A DNA stretch of 9,970 nucleotides from Rhizobiaceae bacterium (GTDB lineage: Bacteria > Pseudomonadota > Alphaproteobacteria > Rhizobiales > Rhizobiaceae): contig CAJYRE010000095.1 in NCBI GenBank assembly GCA_913776675.1, positions 1 to 9,970 of the forward strand, written 5' to 3'. The notes under the pieces were generated by a model that searched no databases, was not told where the DNA came from, and saw nothing but the letters and a program-made list of their open reading frames with translations. Positions 1 to 6,758 of this stretch are shown here, in pieces (position 1 is the first letter of the stretch; each line of letters begins with the position of its first letter). Made by a program: the position numbers and the translations under genes.

Positions 1-73
1 GATAGGTGATGCCGTCCTTGCGCAGAACGGTGCACAGACGCCAGAGTTTTTGCACGATGGTGTTGGCATTCAT
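1..73 (-). CDS. hsdM: Type I restriction-modification DNA methyltransferase subunit M, N-terminal fragment
   Basis: The gene is cut by the left edge; only 24 codons are visible, beginning MNANTIVQKLWRLCTVLR and ending DGITY. This opening is typical of the N-terminal helical domain of HsdM subunits, which together with HsdS methylate adenine in the recognition sequence and form the core on which HsdR assembles. The catalytic NPPF motif and SAM-binding region are outside the window. The start lies 65 bp downstream of the hsdR stop on the same strand, so the two genes are probably co-transcribed in the order R-M. No strong Shine-Dalgarno is seen; the best candidate is a purine run AGAAAAGA about 9 bases before the ATG. 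A small inverted repeat CTGAG-N5-CTCAG (128-142) overlaps the hsdR stop. Confidence 0.8.
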   Translation of the reverse strand, partial: MNANTIVQKLWRLCTVLRKDGITY

Positions 74-138
74 GAAATTGGTCTTTTCTGATTGCGGAAA
101 GTCAGATGTGTTTTAGGCGCTCAAAGGCTGAGGTCAAC

Positions 139-3100
139 TCAGGCCGCGGGCTGCCCCCAGATTGCTTCGTTAAATTCGTGCAGCACCGCTTCCAAATCGC
201 CATCAAACTCCTTGGAAATATGCTTGAACCCGCCTTTATCAGCAAAAACGCCTTGGTTGAGCAGGCTGGGGTCGGCCACCGGCTTGTCTTTCAGCGCCCG
301 GCCAATGCGGCGCAGCCATTCCTTTTGCTTTTGCGTCCATGGGCGTGAGGCTTCTATCTTGGCAATGGCGCTTTCCACCCGTTTTGCATAGGGGACCAGC
401 GGATCGCCCAAGGCGGCCTGACGCACGAAGCCGATGATATGGGCGGCAATATCGGCATTGCGCGCCCGGCCATAGGCCGCCCGCAGCATGGATTCGGAAT
501 AGTTATGCTCGTCCAGCAGCCCGGCCAGTTCCGACAGTTCTTTGCGGGTCAGCTCTCTGGGGCGCTGGGTGACGGCAATCAACGCCGGGATCTGGTTCAT
601 GTTTTCGCGCACGTAGCGCTCAAACCCGGTGATGTAATCTTCCGGCGTGGTGTTTTTGCCAAAAATCTCTTCAATGCGCAGCAGTTCATCTTCATGGGGG
701 GAGATCACCACGCCATCACCATTGCGCTCGGTGCGGGCCGGTTTGCGCTCCAGCAGCTCAACGGCACGGGGGTGGGCGTTTAGCCACGCTTCAAGCTCGC
801 GGCCAGAGCGGGTGGACAGCGATTGCACTGCCATTTCCGGGGTTTGGCCCGTTGCGCGCTCAAAACTGTCGCGGGTTTCCTGATCCATCTGCTTTGCAAG
901 GCGGCGCATACGCACAATGACTTGCCCGGCTACCCAGTTTTTATCGGTCTCCTCGGTGGCATTGCCAAGATCGACCACCAATTGCCCAAGGGAAATATCA
1001 GGCTTGACCACCACGGGCCGCATGTCTGACATTTCTTGCAGCTCGGCATAAAGATCAACAGCATCGAAAATGCGGAAATTCTCCTTGCCAATCTCCGGGC
1101 AAAGCCGTGTGGCGCGGCCAATCATCTGATCATACAGAATGCGGCTTTTCACCCGGCGCACAAACACCAGATTGCAGATGGACGGCACATCGACCCCGGT
1201 GGTCAGCAGATCAACAGTGACAACATATTTCGGGTAGGTGTCGTTCTTGAACTTCAAGATCAGGTCATCGGCCCGGTCAACTGTGCCGGTGATTTTCATC
1301 ACCATATGGTGTGGCACTTTGCTCTGGCCGTATTCGTCCTGAAGCTCTTTCAGCAGCAGGCGCACGATATCATCGGCATGTTCGTTACGGGCGGCAAAGA
1401 TCAGGGTTTTTCCCGGCCTGTCTGGCGGGATTTCGGTGGCAATGGCCCGGCAGACAACCTTGTTGAAAGCTTCTGAATAGACCCGCTTGTTGAAGTCCGC
1501 GACATCATAATCCAGCGTAACATCATCTGGCAGGTCGAAAAGATCGATCTGCCCGGTCTTGCGATCGATAATCTCGACCTCTTCTCCACCCTCAAAATGA
1601 ATACCTGCCTCGGAAAGTGCTGTGATGATGCGCTTCGGTGGCAGGTGATCGTTCAGATAGCCTTCGACCACGGCCTGACGATAGCCGTAATGATAGACGG
1701 GGTGACCAAAAATTTCGCGCGTGTGCAGGGCGGGCGTGGCGGTGAGCGCAATTTTGACAGCGTCAAAATAGTCCAGCACCTGACGGTAGGCGGATTGATA
1801 ATCCTCCAGATTGCGAAAGCCGATATCGTCCTCGCGCAACTCGGCATCCAGCGTATAGCCGCGATGGGCCTCATCAACGATGATGCAATCAAAGGCGCCG
1901 GGAGTGGGGCGCTTCGTCACATCCGGCTCGTTGAGAATCCGGGCAATGAGCGATTGGACGGTGGCGACCTGAACCTGATCTTCCTGTTCCGGCAATTTCT
2001 GGCTTAATACGGCTACCTTATAGATTTGGGCAAAGTTCAACATGCCCTCGATCTCGGTGGTATCCAGAGCGTCTTCCGTTTGTTTGCCCAGAGCCTTGCG
2101 ATCTACCAGAAAGAGAACGCGGCGAAAGCGCTTGTGCTTCAACAACCGATACATCAAGGCAATGCTGGTGCGGGTTTTGCCGGTGCCGGTGGCCATGGAC
2201 ACCAGAATATCACGTTGGCCAGTCTCTACGGCATTTTCAACCGCCGCAATGGCCTCTTCCTGATAGGGCCTGATTGTGCCGCTGCCAAAGCTGTCTTCTG
2301 CCAGCCCCGCTGTTGCCGTATCAACATCGGTCTCCAGAAGATTGATGAGATCCTGGGGAGCAAACCAGGCCATAAGCGGTCGTGAATGATTGGTTGACCT
2401 GCGCAGATCACAAAACCAGATACCGGATTTTGTCTGCCATTGACGCACAAAAGGCCGACCGTTGGTGGCAAATATAAAAGGCACCCGAAACGGATCATCC
2501 AGACTATGTTTCCATGGGCCTTCACGGTGGAGGTTTTCATCCGGTAGATCAATTGTCCGGGCATAGCGCTCTGCCTGAACAAGCGTGGATGGTACATCGG
2601 CCGCGTTCCGCTTGGCCTCAAGCACGCCAACACAAGTGAGGCCGATGAACAGCGCATAGTCTACTCTTCCGCCTTTGGCGGGCCATTCCGCAATAGCCAG
2701 ATTGCGCCCGACTTCCGGTCTTGTTCCTTGTGCGTAAGACAGAGCGTTGGTGTCTGCTTCCCAGCCCATATCGTTCAGCTGCACATCAATCAGCAGGCGG
2801 GTTTGTTTTTCATCCAGCTCAAGATTATTCGCGGCCTCAAGGCCTGCGTATTTGAACTCTGTGCGTAACTGCTCGGGCTGGCTTTTGGCCTGTTGTTGAA
2901 GTTCTGCCAGATTTTTTGTCAGTGCAGCCTGATTCGCCTCAAGCTCGAGCGCCGTTTGCTCCCAAACGGCGCTCGTTTCCGATGCCTGGCGCGCTAATTC
3001 TTCAGCGGCGGCGCGGGCCTGGGCCTGCTCTTCGGCAGACGCATGTACTGCTGCCAATTTTTGCTGTGCGTCCTGAACCTCTCGGCGCAATGTCTCCAGC

Positions 3101-3552
3101 TCATCACGGGTGGCCTGATCAATGTCACTGGCTGGTATGGGTGGCACAAATGGGCCCGGTTTGAACTGCGGATCGTGCCCGTAGACACGGCGATACCAAA
3201 CACCAAGGGCACGGCAGAACTTCAGCGCTGAAAGGGCTTCAGCGGGGGAGCCTGTGAAATTATGGTTGGCAATATTCCCACTTTTGCGTACGGCGTGAAA
3301 AATATCGGCGACCTCGCGAGGCAAGATCTGCTGCGCGGATAAACGGCGCAGCAGTACGTCTGTGCTCTCGCGCTTATCGGGATCATAATGGCCTGAGAGT
3401 GCTGCAATCTCCTTCGCCATGTATTCACCGAACTGGCGACTCTTGATCAGCGAGGTATTGGCGTCTTCGCCAAAAAATCGCTCGGCCAGAACGCCCAAAC
3501 GATGCAGTTCCGGGCTCAAAAGCTTAAGGTGATCGAAATTCTGAGACGTCAT
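139..3552 (-). CDS. hsdR: Type I restriction endonuclease subunit R (ATP-dependent translocase/nuclease), intact
   Basis: This 1137-residue protein is the motor and nuclease subunit of a type I restriction system; it translocates unmethylated DNA using ATP and cleaves far from the recognition site. Residues 1-135 form a helical N-terminal region like that of EcoKI-type HsdR. Residues about 145-225 are rich in Ala, Glu and Gln and look like a coiled coil. The nuclease domain follows, with a PD-(D/E)xK signature at D298 and E312-A-K314. The SF2 motor shows Walker A ATGTGKT (454-460), DEAH (560-563), TAT (604-606) and motif VI QMIGRATR (809-816). The C-terminal 250 residues fit the HsdM-contacting EcoEI-type domain. 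Length is close to EcoKI HsdR (about 1170). No frameshift or missing key residue is seen, so it should be active. hsdM follows downstream; the upstream neighbour is the integrase, 168 bp away. The start ATG lacks a clear ribosome-binding site, so it is the least certain part. Confidence 0.95.
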   Translation of the reverse strand: MTSQNFDHLKLLSPELHRLGVLAERFFGEDANTSLIKSRQFGEYMAKEIAALSGHYDPDKRESTDVLLRRLSAQQILPREVADIFHAVRKSGNIANHNFTGSPAEALSALKFCRALGVWYRRVYGHDPQFKPGPFVPPIPASDIDQATRDELETLRREVQDAQQKLAAVHASAEEQAQARAAAEELARQASETSAVWEQTALELEANQAALTKNLAELQQQAKSQPEQLRTEFKYAGLEAANNLELDEKQTRLLIDVQLNDMGWEADTNALSYAQGTRPEVGRNLAIAEWPAKGGRVDYALFIGLTCVGVLEAKRNAADVPSTLVQAERYARTIDLPDENLHREGPWKHSLDDPFRVPFIFATNGRPFVRQWQTKSGIWFCDLRRSTNHSRPLMAWFAPQDLINLLETDVDTATAGLAEDSFGSGTIRPYQEEAIAAVENAVETGQRDILVSMATGTGKTRTSIALMYRLLKHKRFRRVLFLVDRKALGKQTEDALDTTEIEGMLNFAQIYKVAVLSQKLPEQEDQVQVATVQSLIARILNEPDVTKRPTPGAFDCIIVDEAHRGYTLDAELREDDIGFRNLEDYQSAYRQVLDYFDAVKIALTATPALHTREIFGHPVYHYGYRQAVVEGYLNDHLPPKRIITALSEAGIHFEGGEEVEIIDRKTGQIDLFDLPDDVTLDYDVADFNKRVYSEAFNKVVCRAIATEIPPDRPGKTLIFAARNEHADDIVRLLLKELQDEYGQSKVPHHMVMKITGTVDRADDLILKFKNDTYPKYVVTVDLLTTGVDVPSICNLVFVRRVKSRILYDQMIGRATRLCPEIGKENFRIFDAVDLYAELQEMSDMRPVVVKPDISLGQLVVDLGNATEETDKNWVAGQVIVRMRRLAKQMDQETRDSFERATGQTPEMAVQSLSTRSGRELEAWLNAHPRAVELLERKPARTERNGDGVVISPHEDELLRIEEIFGKNTTPEDYITGFERYVRENMNQIPALIAVTQRPRELTRKELSELAGLLDEHNYSESMLRAAYGRARNADIAAHIIGFVRQAALGDPLVPYAKRVESAIAKIEASRPWTQKQKEWLRRIGRALKDKPVADPSLLNQGVFADKGGFKHISKEFDGDLEAVLHEFNEAIWGQPAA

Positions 3553-3591
3553 TCAGACAAAAACTCGCGGCCAGAAAATTGCAATGGCGCA

Positions 3592-3620
3592 ACGATAGTT
3601 TACTCAACCCATAGAAGCAA
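3592..3620 (-). promoter_or_regulatory. Candidate promoter for hsdR-hsdM
   Basis: On the minus strand a -35-like TTGCTT (3615-3620) and a -10-like TATCGT (3592-3597) are separated by 17 bases, about 40 bp upstream of the hsdR start. The match to sigma-70 consensus is modest (3/6 and 4/6). The rest of the 168-bp gap holds an inverted repeat TTCGC-GTCA-GCGAA (3652-3665) of unknown role and a short tandem GCGACA repeat next to the integrase stop. Confidence 0.25.
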
Positions 3621-3720
3621 TGCTCGTTCTCTGGTCCCCGGGATAAGGGAGTTCGCGTCAGCGAATGGCACGCTGGGCCCGGCATTGCCTCAGAGTTCGA
3701 ACCCCGCGACAGCGACAGCG

Positions 3721-4839
3721 TTATTTATTTTTGAGCTCAAAAACCTCAATGGTCGAGAGTATCAGTTTTTCCATTTCAGGTCCGGCATTGCGGATCCGCT
3801 CGGCCAGTTCATAGGCTGGCGGGTTTTTCTGTCGTTCGCGGATGGTGGCGATGACGTCGCGCTTTGTTTCATTGTCCATCGCGCCATAGTATTTCAGTGT
3901 CGTGCCGATTTGGTTGTGGCCAAGGTTCTGGCTCAGCGCTTTCAGCTCTGAGGGCGATGATGCCCACTCATCAAACAGCCGCGCAACAGTGGAGCGGATG
4001 GCGTGTGGCTTGAAATATGGCACACCAGCGGCGCTGGCAGCCTTTCTCAAAACGCGGCGAACCGGTGCCGCAGTTGTCAGGAATTCAAGCTCTATCGAAC
4101 CGGTACCGATCCACGGTTTGAACGGCGTGGTTGGACAAAGCGGATCATCGTCACCAGCGCCGAGGGAGCGCAGCTCATGGATCCATTCCGTGACAATTGT
4201 TTCGATCTCTTCTCCGAGTGGAAACCAATCCACCACACTTGTCTTACTGAACTTGGTGTTGACCTCGCGGGCGTCTTGGAACACTTGTTTTCGGTCTATA
4301 TCGACGTGCTTCAGGCGCAACGAGATCAAGGCCCCATCGCGAACGCCAAAGAGGAACAGGGCCGCCAACATGGCACGGTCTCTGCGTTGTGTCGGCGCAT
4401 AGGTTGGCATCTTTGACAAAATAATCTTTAGCTGATCGACCGACGGGACGAATTTTGGCGCTGCGGCACCGGCTATCTCGACCAAATCCCGAGGGGATGA
4501 GAAATGGTTGTAAATCTGTGAGGAGATGGTTCTTCGATAGCCGTCTTGATGAGACAGCCATTCGAAAAAGGCTTTCAGATTGCCGAAAGTATGAACGATT
4601 GTTGAGGCTGAGAGTGCCTTGCCATCTGAGCGAGGCTGCTGTTCCATCAGATAGTCCTTGAAATCAGCAATCATCTTGCGCGTCACTTTGCGAAAATCAG
4701 TCGAGCCAGTGTGTCGGTCGAATTGCCAGATGTGGCGCAAGGCTGCATCGATTGTCTTGTGATTGTATCCTCGACCATGCTTAAGCTCAGCCTGATAATG
4801 ATAAATCAAAGCGGCATTCTCTGGATGGATTGTCGACAT
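3721..4839 (-). CDS. Tyrosine recombinase / site-specific integrase, full length
   Basis: The 372-residue protein is a phage-type tyrosine recombinase that would catalyse insertion and excision of the island. Residues about 10-110 form the helical core-binding (SAM-like) domain that grips DNA. The catalytic domain shows the expected residues: R167 in GVRDGALISL, a candidate lysine K199 in a beta-hairpin region, the H279-x-x-R282 box (HAIR), G307-H308 in LGHNQIGTT, and the nucleophile Y317 nine residues after H308 in KYYG. All five elements are present and in order, so it is probably functional. The start ATG has a weak purine stretch CGAGA 8 bases upstream. It lies between two HTH genes upstream and hsdR downstream, all on the same strand. 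Proximity to tRNA-Ser suggests that gene as its target. The exact subfamily is not assigned. Confidence 0.92.
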   Translation of the reverse strand: MSTIHPENAALIYHYQAELKHGRGYNHKTIDAALRHIWQFDRHTGSTDFRKVTRKMIADFKDYLMEQQPRSDGKALSASTIVHTFGNLKAFFEWLSHQDGYRRTISSQIYNHFSSPRDLVEIAGAAAPKFVPSVDQLKIILSKMPTYAPTQRRDRAMLAALFLFGVRDGALISLRLKHVDIDRKQVFQDAREVNTKFSKTSVVDWFPLGEEIETIVTEWIHELRSLGAGDDDPLCPTTPFKPWIGTGSIELEFLTTAAPVRRVLRKAASAAGVPYFKPHAIRSTVARLFDEWASSPSELKALSQNLGHNQIGTTLKYYGAMDNETKRDVIATIRERQKNPPAYELAERIRNAGPEMEKLILSTIEVFELKNK

Positions 4840-4865
4840 AATTGATCTCGTTGAATAACATGGAA

Positions 4866-4882
4866 TGCCATGACGTGTGGCA
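4866..4882. repeat. Inverted repeat TGCCA-N7-TGGCA upstream of the integrase
   Basis: Five-base arms (4866-4870 and 4878-4882) flank seven bases and lie 27-43 bp before the integrase start, the position of a promoter-proximal operator. It could bind one of the two neighbouring HTH proteins. A second perfect palindrome, CGTCT-G-AGACG, occurs at 4951-4961 in the same 211-bp gap. Nothing else recognisable is in this gap and no gene in it could be supported. Confidence 0.3.
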
Positions 4883-5050
4883 TGGTGCCAACAGAGAGCA
4901 AGCGCTCAGGATATTCATGGTTCGCATGGTTGAATTTGATTGCTGATTGGCGTCTGAGACGGATTCGTCGCAGGCTTAGGGTGGCATCGGAGGCAACCCG
5001 GACTCTAATCACTGGTTTTGCACAATCCCCGAATAGAAACGGGAAGCATA

Positions 5051-5506
5051 TTAGTCTGGAGTCTGGCTTCCGGGATTGGATTGCCGGAGGCTATAAATCT
5101 CGTCTAATTGCTCGCCAGTGACGTATCTATTGGCGTGCTTGCCTGTTTGCGGGCAGATGCGTGTCGCTTTGAAAAGTCCATCGGTTCTCACCGGTGTGAT
5201 GAAGAGTTGTCCCTCTATAAGAGAATGTCTCTGCTTGCAGGCGTAACAAGACGTCTCGAAGTGACCGAGAGGCTGGGAAGCTTTATGGCGTCGTTGGCGG
5301 TGATATTCATTGAGGCAAGCCCCAAGGAAAAGTCGCGGCTCTGCGGCAATGAATTGCAATCCATCGCTGATCCAGTTGGTCAGGGTATTGCGTGAAATCT
5401 CATAAAGCTTGATCACGTCTTCGGACGAATAAAGCATGTTGGCGCTCGCCAGCCTTGGGCTTTGGAGATTGCGGCGCTTGTTTCGGGAGGTGGCGGAGTT
5501 GGTCAT
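5051..5506 (-). CDS. Small helix-turn-helix protein with possible C-terminal zinc ribbon
   Basis: A 151-residue protein of unknown exact function. Residues 1-23 are basic and probably disordered. Residues about 24-75 resemble a MerR/excisionase-like winged HTH: YSSEDVIKLYEISRNTLTNW followed by a segment with PRLFLGACLNEYHRQRR. The C-terminal half contains CYAC (C87, C90) and, 28 residues later, CPQTGKH (C118, H124), which could coordinate zinc as a degenerate ribbon. The start ATG overlaps the stop of the gene before it (ATGA), with a GGGGGTGG stretch 4 bases upstream, so the two are translationally coupled. Placed between an AlpA-like gene and an integrase, it is likely a regulator or recombination directionality factor of the island. 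I recall similar HTH-plus-ribbon proteins beside alphaproteobacterial integrases, but that is memory rather than a search. An internal start at M24 is possible. Confidence 0.7.
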   Translation of the reverse strand: MTNSATSRNKRRNLQSPRLASANMLYSSEDVIKLYEISRNTLTNWISDGLQFIAAEPRLFLGACLNEYHRQRRHKASQPLGHFETSCYACKQRHSLIEGQLFITPVRTDGLFKATRICPQTGKHANRYVTGEQLDEIYSLRQSNPGSQTPD

Positions 5507-5898
5507 TGATCCACCCCCTGCCGTGCATTCTCATAGGCCAAGATTTCGCTCACCCGCCATCGGGTTGAACCGGTCAGGATCTTGATTGGCTTTGGGAAGT
5601 CAGGATTGTGTTTCGTGTGTCGCCAGACCGTCTGGATGCTGATCGCGTAACGGTCCGCGACGTCGCGAACGGTGAGATAGCGTTCGTTTTCCGTGACACT
5701 TACAGGCGATGAGCAAGATTGTGGCTTGCTGCGGTTGGACGGAGAATGGCTGCTTGCAGCAGATTTAACCTTTGCACTTTTTCTGAGCGGCAAGGGGGTA
5801 TCTGTACTTTTGGTTGGTGAGCTTTTTCCAATCGAATTGCTGAGTTCGTTTTCGTCAGGCGAGGACGGGAAAAGAGGTATTTGCGCAACAACAGACAT
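5503..5898 (-). CDS. AlpA-family HTH regulator / excisionase-like protein
   Basis: The 131-residue protein has a long low-complexity N-terminus rich in Ser, Pro and Lys (about residues 8-70) and a C-terminal DNA-binding domain (about 74-126). The latter begins YLTVRDVADRYAISIQTVWR and ends with the AlpA/HTH_17 hallmark FPKPIKILTGSTRWRVSEI. Proteins of this family activate or direct excision of integrated elements and often sit next to an integrase. The upstream in-frame ATG at 5925 has no ribosome-binding site, whereas the ATG at 5898 has AGGAG 5 bases before it, so the shorter form was chosen. Its stop overlaps the next start by ATGA. The serine-rich extension is unusual for the family, which is normally around 60-90 residues. 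Function as excisionase versus transcription factor cannot be settled here. Confidence 0.8.
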   Translation of the reverse strand: MSVVAQIPLFPSSPDENELSNSIGKSSPTKSTDTPLPLRKSAKVKSAASSHSPSNRSKPQSCSSPVSVTENERYLTVRDVADRYAISIQTVWRHTKHNPDFPKPIKILTGSTRWRVSEILAYENARQGVDQ

Positions 5899-5903
5899 GC
5901 GTG

Positions 5904-5908
5904 CTCCT
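5904..5908 (-). promoter_or_regulatory. Ribosome-binding site deciding the AlpA-like start
   Basis: AGGAG on the minus strand ends 5 bases before the ATG at 5898. It supports this start over the in-frame ATG at 5925, which has no such site. Confidence 0.7.
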
Positions 5909-5956
5909 ATCTGGGAACACCGCACTCATGCGCAGCGATTTAATTGATATGAGTTT

Positions 5957-5986
5957 TATGTAATCGAAAACCGTAACATCTTGCAA
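5957..5986 (-). promoter_or_regulatory. Candidate promoter for the island regulatory genes
   Basis: On the minus strand a -35-like TTGCAA (5981-5986) and a weak -10-like TACATA (5957-5962) are 18 bases apart. They lie about 60-90 bp upstream of the AlpA-like start in an AT-rich stretch. The -35 element sits inside the inverted repeat described separately, which would suit repression. The match is modest, so this is a proposal only. Confidence 0.3.
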
Positions 5987-5999
5987 GTGCCTACTTGCA
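5982..5999. repeat. Perfect inverted repeat TGCAAGT-N4-ACTTGCA, candidate operator
   Basis: Seven-base arms (5982-5988 and 5993-5999) are perfectly complementary around a GCCT spacer. The 18-bp site overlaps the proposed -35 of the regulatory operon, about 84 bp upstream of the AlpA-like start. This geometry fits a dimeric repressor or autoregulator; the obvious candidates are the two HTH proteins downstream. Confidence 0.5.
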
Positions 6000-6044
6000 C
6001 AATTCTTTACGGCTTCAAAAGGATGTTTTAAGATCATGTGATCG

Positions 6045-6065
6045 TGGCGGGCCAGCTGGCGGGCC
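6045..6065. repeat. Tandem direct repeat TGGCGGGCC beside the presumed attachment site
   Basis: The nine-base word occurs at 6045-6053 and 6057-6065, a 12-base period, in an AT-rich neighbourhood between the island regulator and the tRNA. GATC sites flank it on both sides (6032-6035, 6040-6043, 6066-6069). Its first six bases also occur at 6119-6124, the complement of the tRNA CCGCCA end. Closely spaced direct repeats near an att core are typical of integrase arm or excisionase sites, but no function is shown. Confidence 0.4.
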
Positions 6066-6118
6066 GATCTAGAAATCAGTGAAAAATCTATTTAGAATCA
6101 ATGGCTTGAAGTATTTGA

Positions 6119-6208
6119 TGGCGGACAGGGAGGGATTCGAACCCTCGGTACGCTTTCACGCACACACGCGTTCCAGGCGTGCGCCTTAAACCACTCGGCC
6201 ACCTGTCC
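6119..6208 (-). tRNA. tRNA-Ser (anticodon GGA)
   Basis: The minus-strand sequence folds as a class II tRNA. The acceptor stem is GGACAGG/CCTGTCC with discriminator G, and CCA is encoded (6119-6121). The D arm carries GGCCGAGTGGTTTAAGGC. The anticodon stem CACGC/GCGTG encloses the loop CTGGAAC with anticodon GGA, reading UCC and UCU serine codons. A long variable arm follows, as expected for serine, and the T arm is GAGGG-TTCGAAT-CCCTC. All stems pair well, so the gene looks intact. The island lies directly downstream of its 3' end, which would be the recombination target and is restored by the element in such cases. Confidence 0.96.
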
Positions 6209-6257
6209 GTCTTTTTGAAGAGCGTGTTTGCGAAGCAACTGCGCTGTTCGGGGCGGA

Positions 6258-6285
6258 CATATATCAAGGATTCTCACGCGATCAA
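6258..6285 (-). promoter_or_regulatory. Candidate promoter for tRNA-Ser
   Basis: On the minus strand TTGATC (6280-6285) and TATATG (6258-6263) are spaced by 16 bases, each matching sigma-70 consensus at 4 of 6 positions. They lie about 50 bp before the mature tRNA 5' end, a plausible leader length for RNase P processing. Confidence 0.35.
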
Positions 6286-6400
6286 CCCATATCTGACAGT
6301 TTTTCGACATTCTGACCGAAAACTTTTGTTTTTTGCACATCTGTCTGGTTGGGGCTTGCGCTTTCATCCTGTAAAACGAGGCAAACGAGGGCAGAGAAAA

Positions 6401-6727
6401 ATGGCTATCTTCAAGTTTCTATGGCGTTTTTTCAGTTTCATCCTGTTGGTGCTGGCGGTTTTGGCAGGTGTGGTGGATTCGATTGAGTCGGTGGCCTCTT
6501 CCGCCGTGGTCATCACGCCCTTTGGTTCCATCTGGGCCGATGTGGATGCCGAAGGTCTTGCTCTGGTTAAACAGTGGGTCGCCACCCATATAGGAGGCAC
6601 GATGCTGCAAGCGATGAATGCTGCGATTTTGCAACAGCCCGCGTTTGGGGTTTTTCTGAGTCTGTCTTTGTTGTGCTGGGTGGTTGGATATAAGCGACCA
6701 TCCCCTGCAGGGCGGTTTGCAGCCTGA
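6401..6727 (+). CDS. Small two-segment membrane protein of unknown function
   Basis: A 108-residue protein that I do not recognise with a defined function. Residues about 5-25 ([20 protein letters not shown]) are a strong transmembrane segment or uncleaved signal anchor. Residues about 80-97 ([18 protein letters not shown]) form a second. The roughly 50-residue linker contains [17 protein letters not shown] and is probably periplasmic; the tail is short and basic. The start at 6401 has the purine-rich GCAGAGAAAA directly before it; the longer open frame upstream runs antisense through the tRNA and is rejected. The stop is 31 bp before msrA on the same strand, so the two are likely co-transcribed, which may hint at an envelope or oxidative-stress link. 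Similar short membrane proteins occur in rhizobia as conserved hypotheticals. Confidence 0.7.
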   Translation: MAIFKFLWRFFSFILLVLAVLAGVVDSIESVASSAVVITPFGSIWADVDAEGLALVKQWVATHIGGTMLQAMNAAILQQPAFGVFLSLSLLCWVVGYKRPSPAGRFAA

Positions 6728-6746
6728 TCAAAACTGTGTGAGCGAG

Positions 6747-6751
6747 AGGAG
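6747..6751 (+). promoter_or_regulatory. Ribosome-binding site deciding the msrA start
   Basis: AGGAG ends 7 bases before the ATG at 6759, but only 1 base before the ATG at 6753. The spacing favours 6759 as the true start. Confidence 0.6.
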
Positions 6752-6758
6752 AATGACC

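Larger units (their letters stand above)
1..6121. mobile_element. One end of a tRNA-Ser-associated genomic island carrying a type I restriction system
   Basis: A complete tyrosine recombinase, two small DNA-binding proteins and a type I restriction locus lie in one leftward block that begins immediately downstream of the 3' end of a tRNA-Ser gene. Integration into the 3' end of a tRNA gene is the usual habit of this recombinase class, so the right boundary is placed at the encoded CCA of the tRNA. That boundary is inferred: no second copy of the tRNA 3' end was found inside the window, so the other attachment repeat should lie left of position 1. The restriction genes would be the cargo, giving phage or plasmid defence. 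An alternative is that the integrase and the restriction genes arrived separately. Confidence 0.6.

Noticed and set aside
3690..3712. T-arm-like TTCGAACCC next to the integrase stop, as a possible tRNA remnant or second att site
   Set aside because: It shares nine bases (3696-3704) with the tRNA-Ser T loop (6136-6144), but flanking bases do not match the tRNA 3' end and the flanks do not form a T stem.
4806..5121. Small open frames on both strands between the integrase and the HTH gene
   Set aside because: They overlap the real genes, lack ribosome-binding sites and show no recognisable domain.
6179..6400. N-terminal extension of the small membrane protein from an ATG at 6179
   Set aside because: It would read through the antisense of the tRNA-Ser gene. 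The ATG at 6401 has a purine-rich leader and begins directly before the hydrophobic segment.
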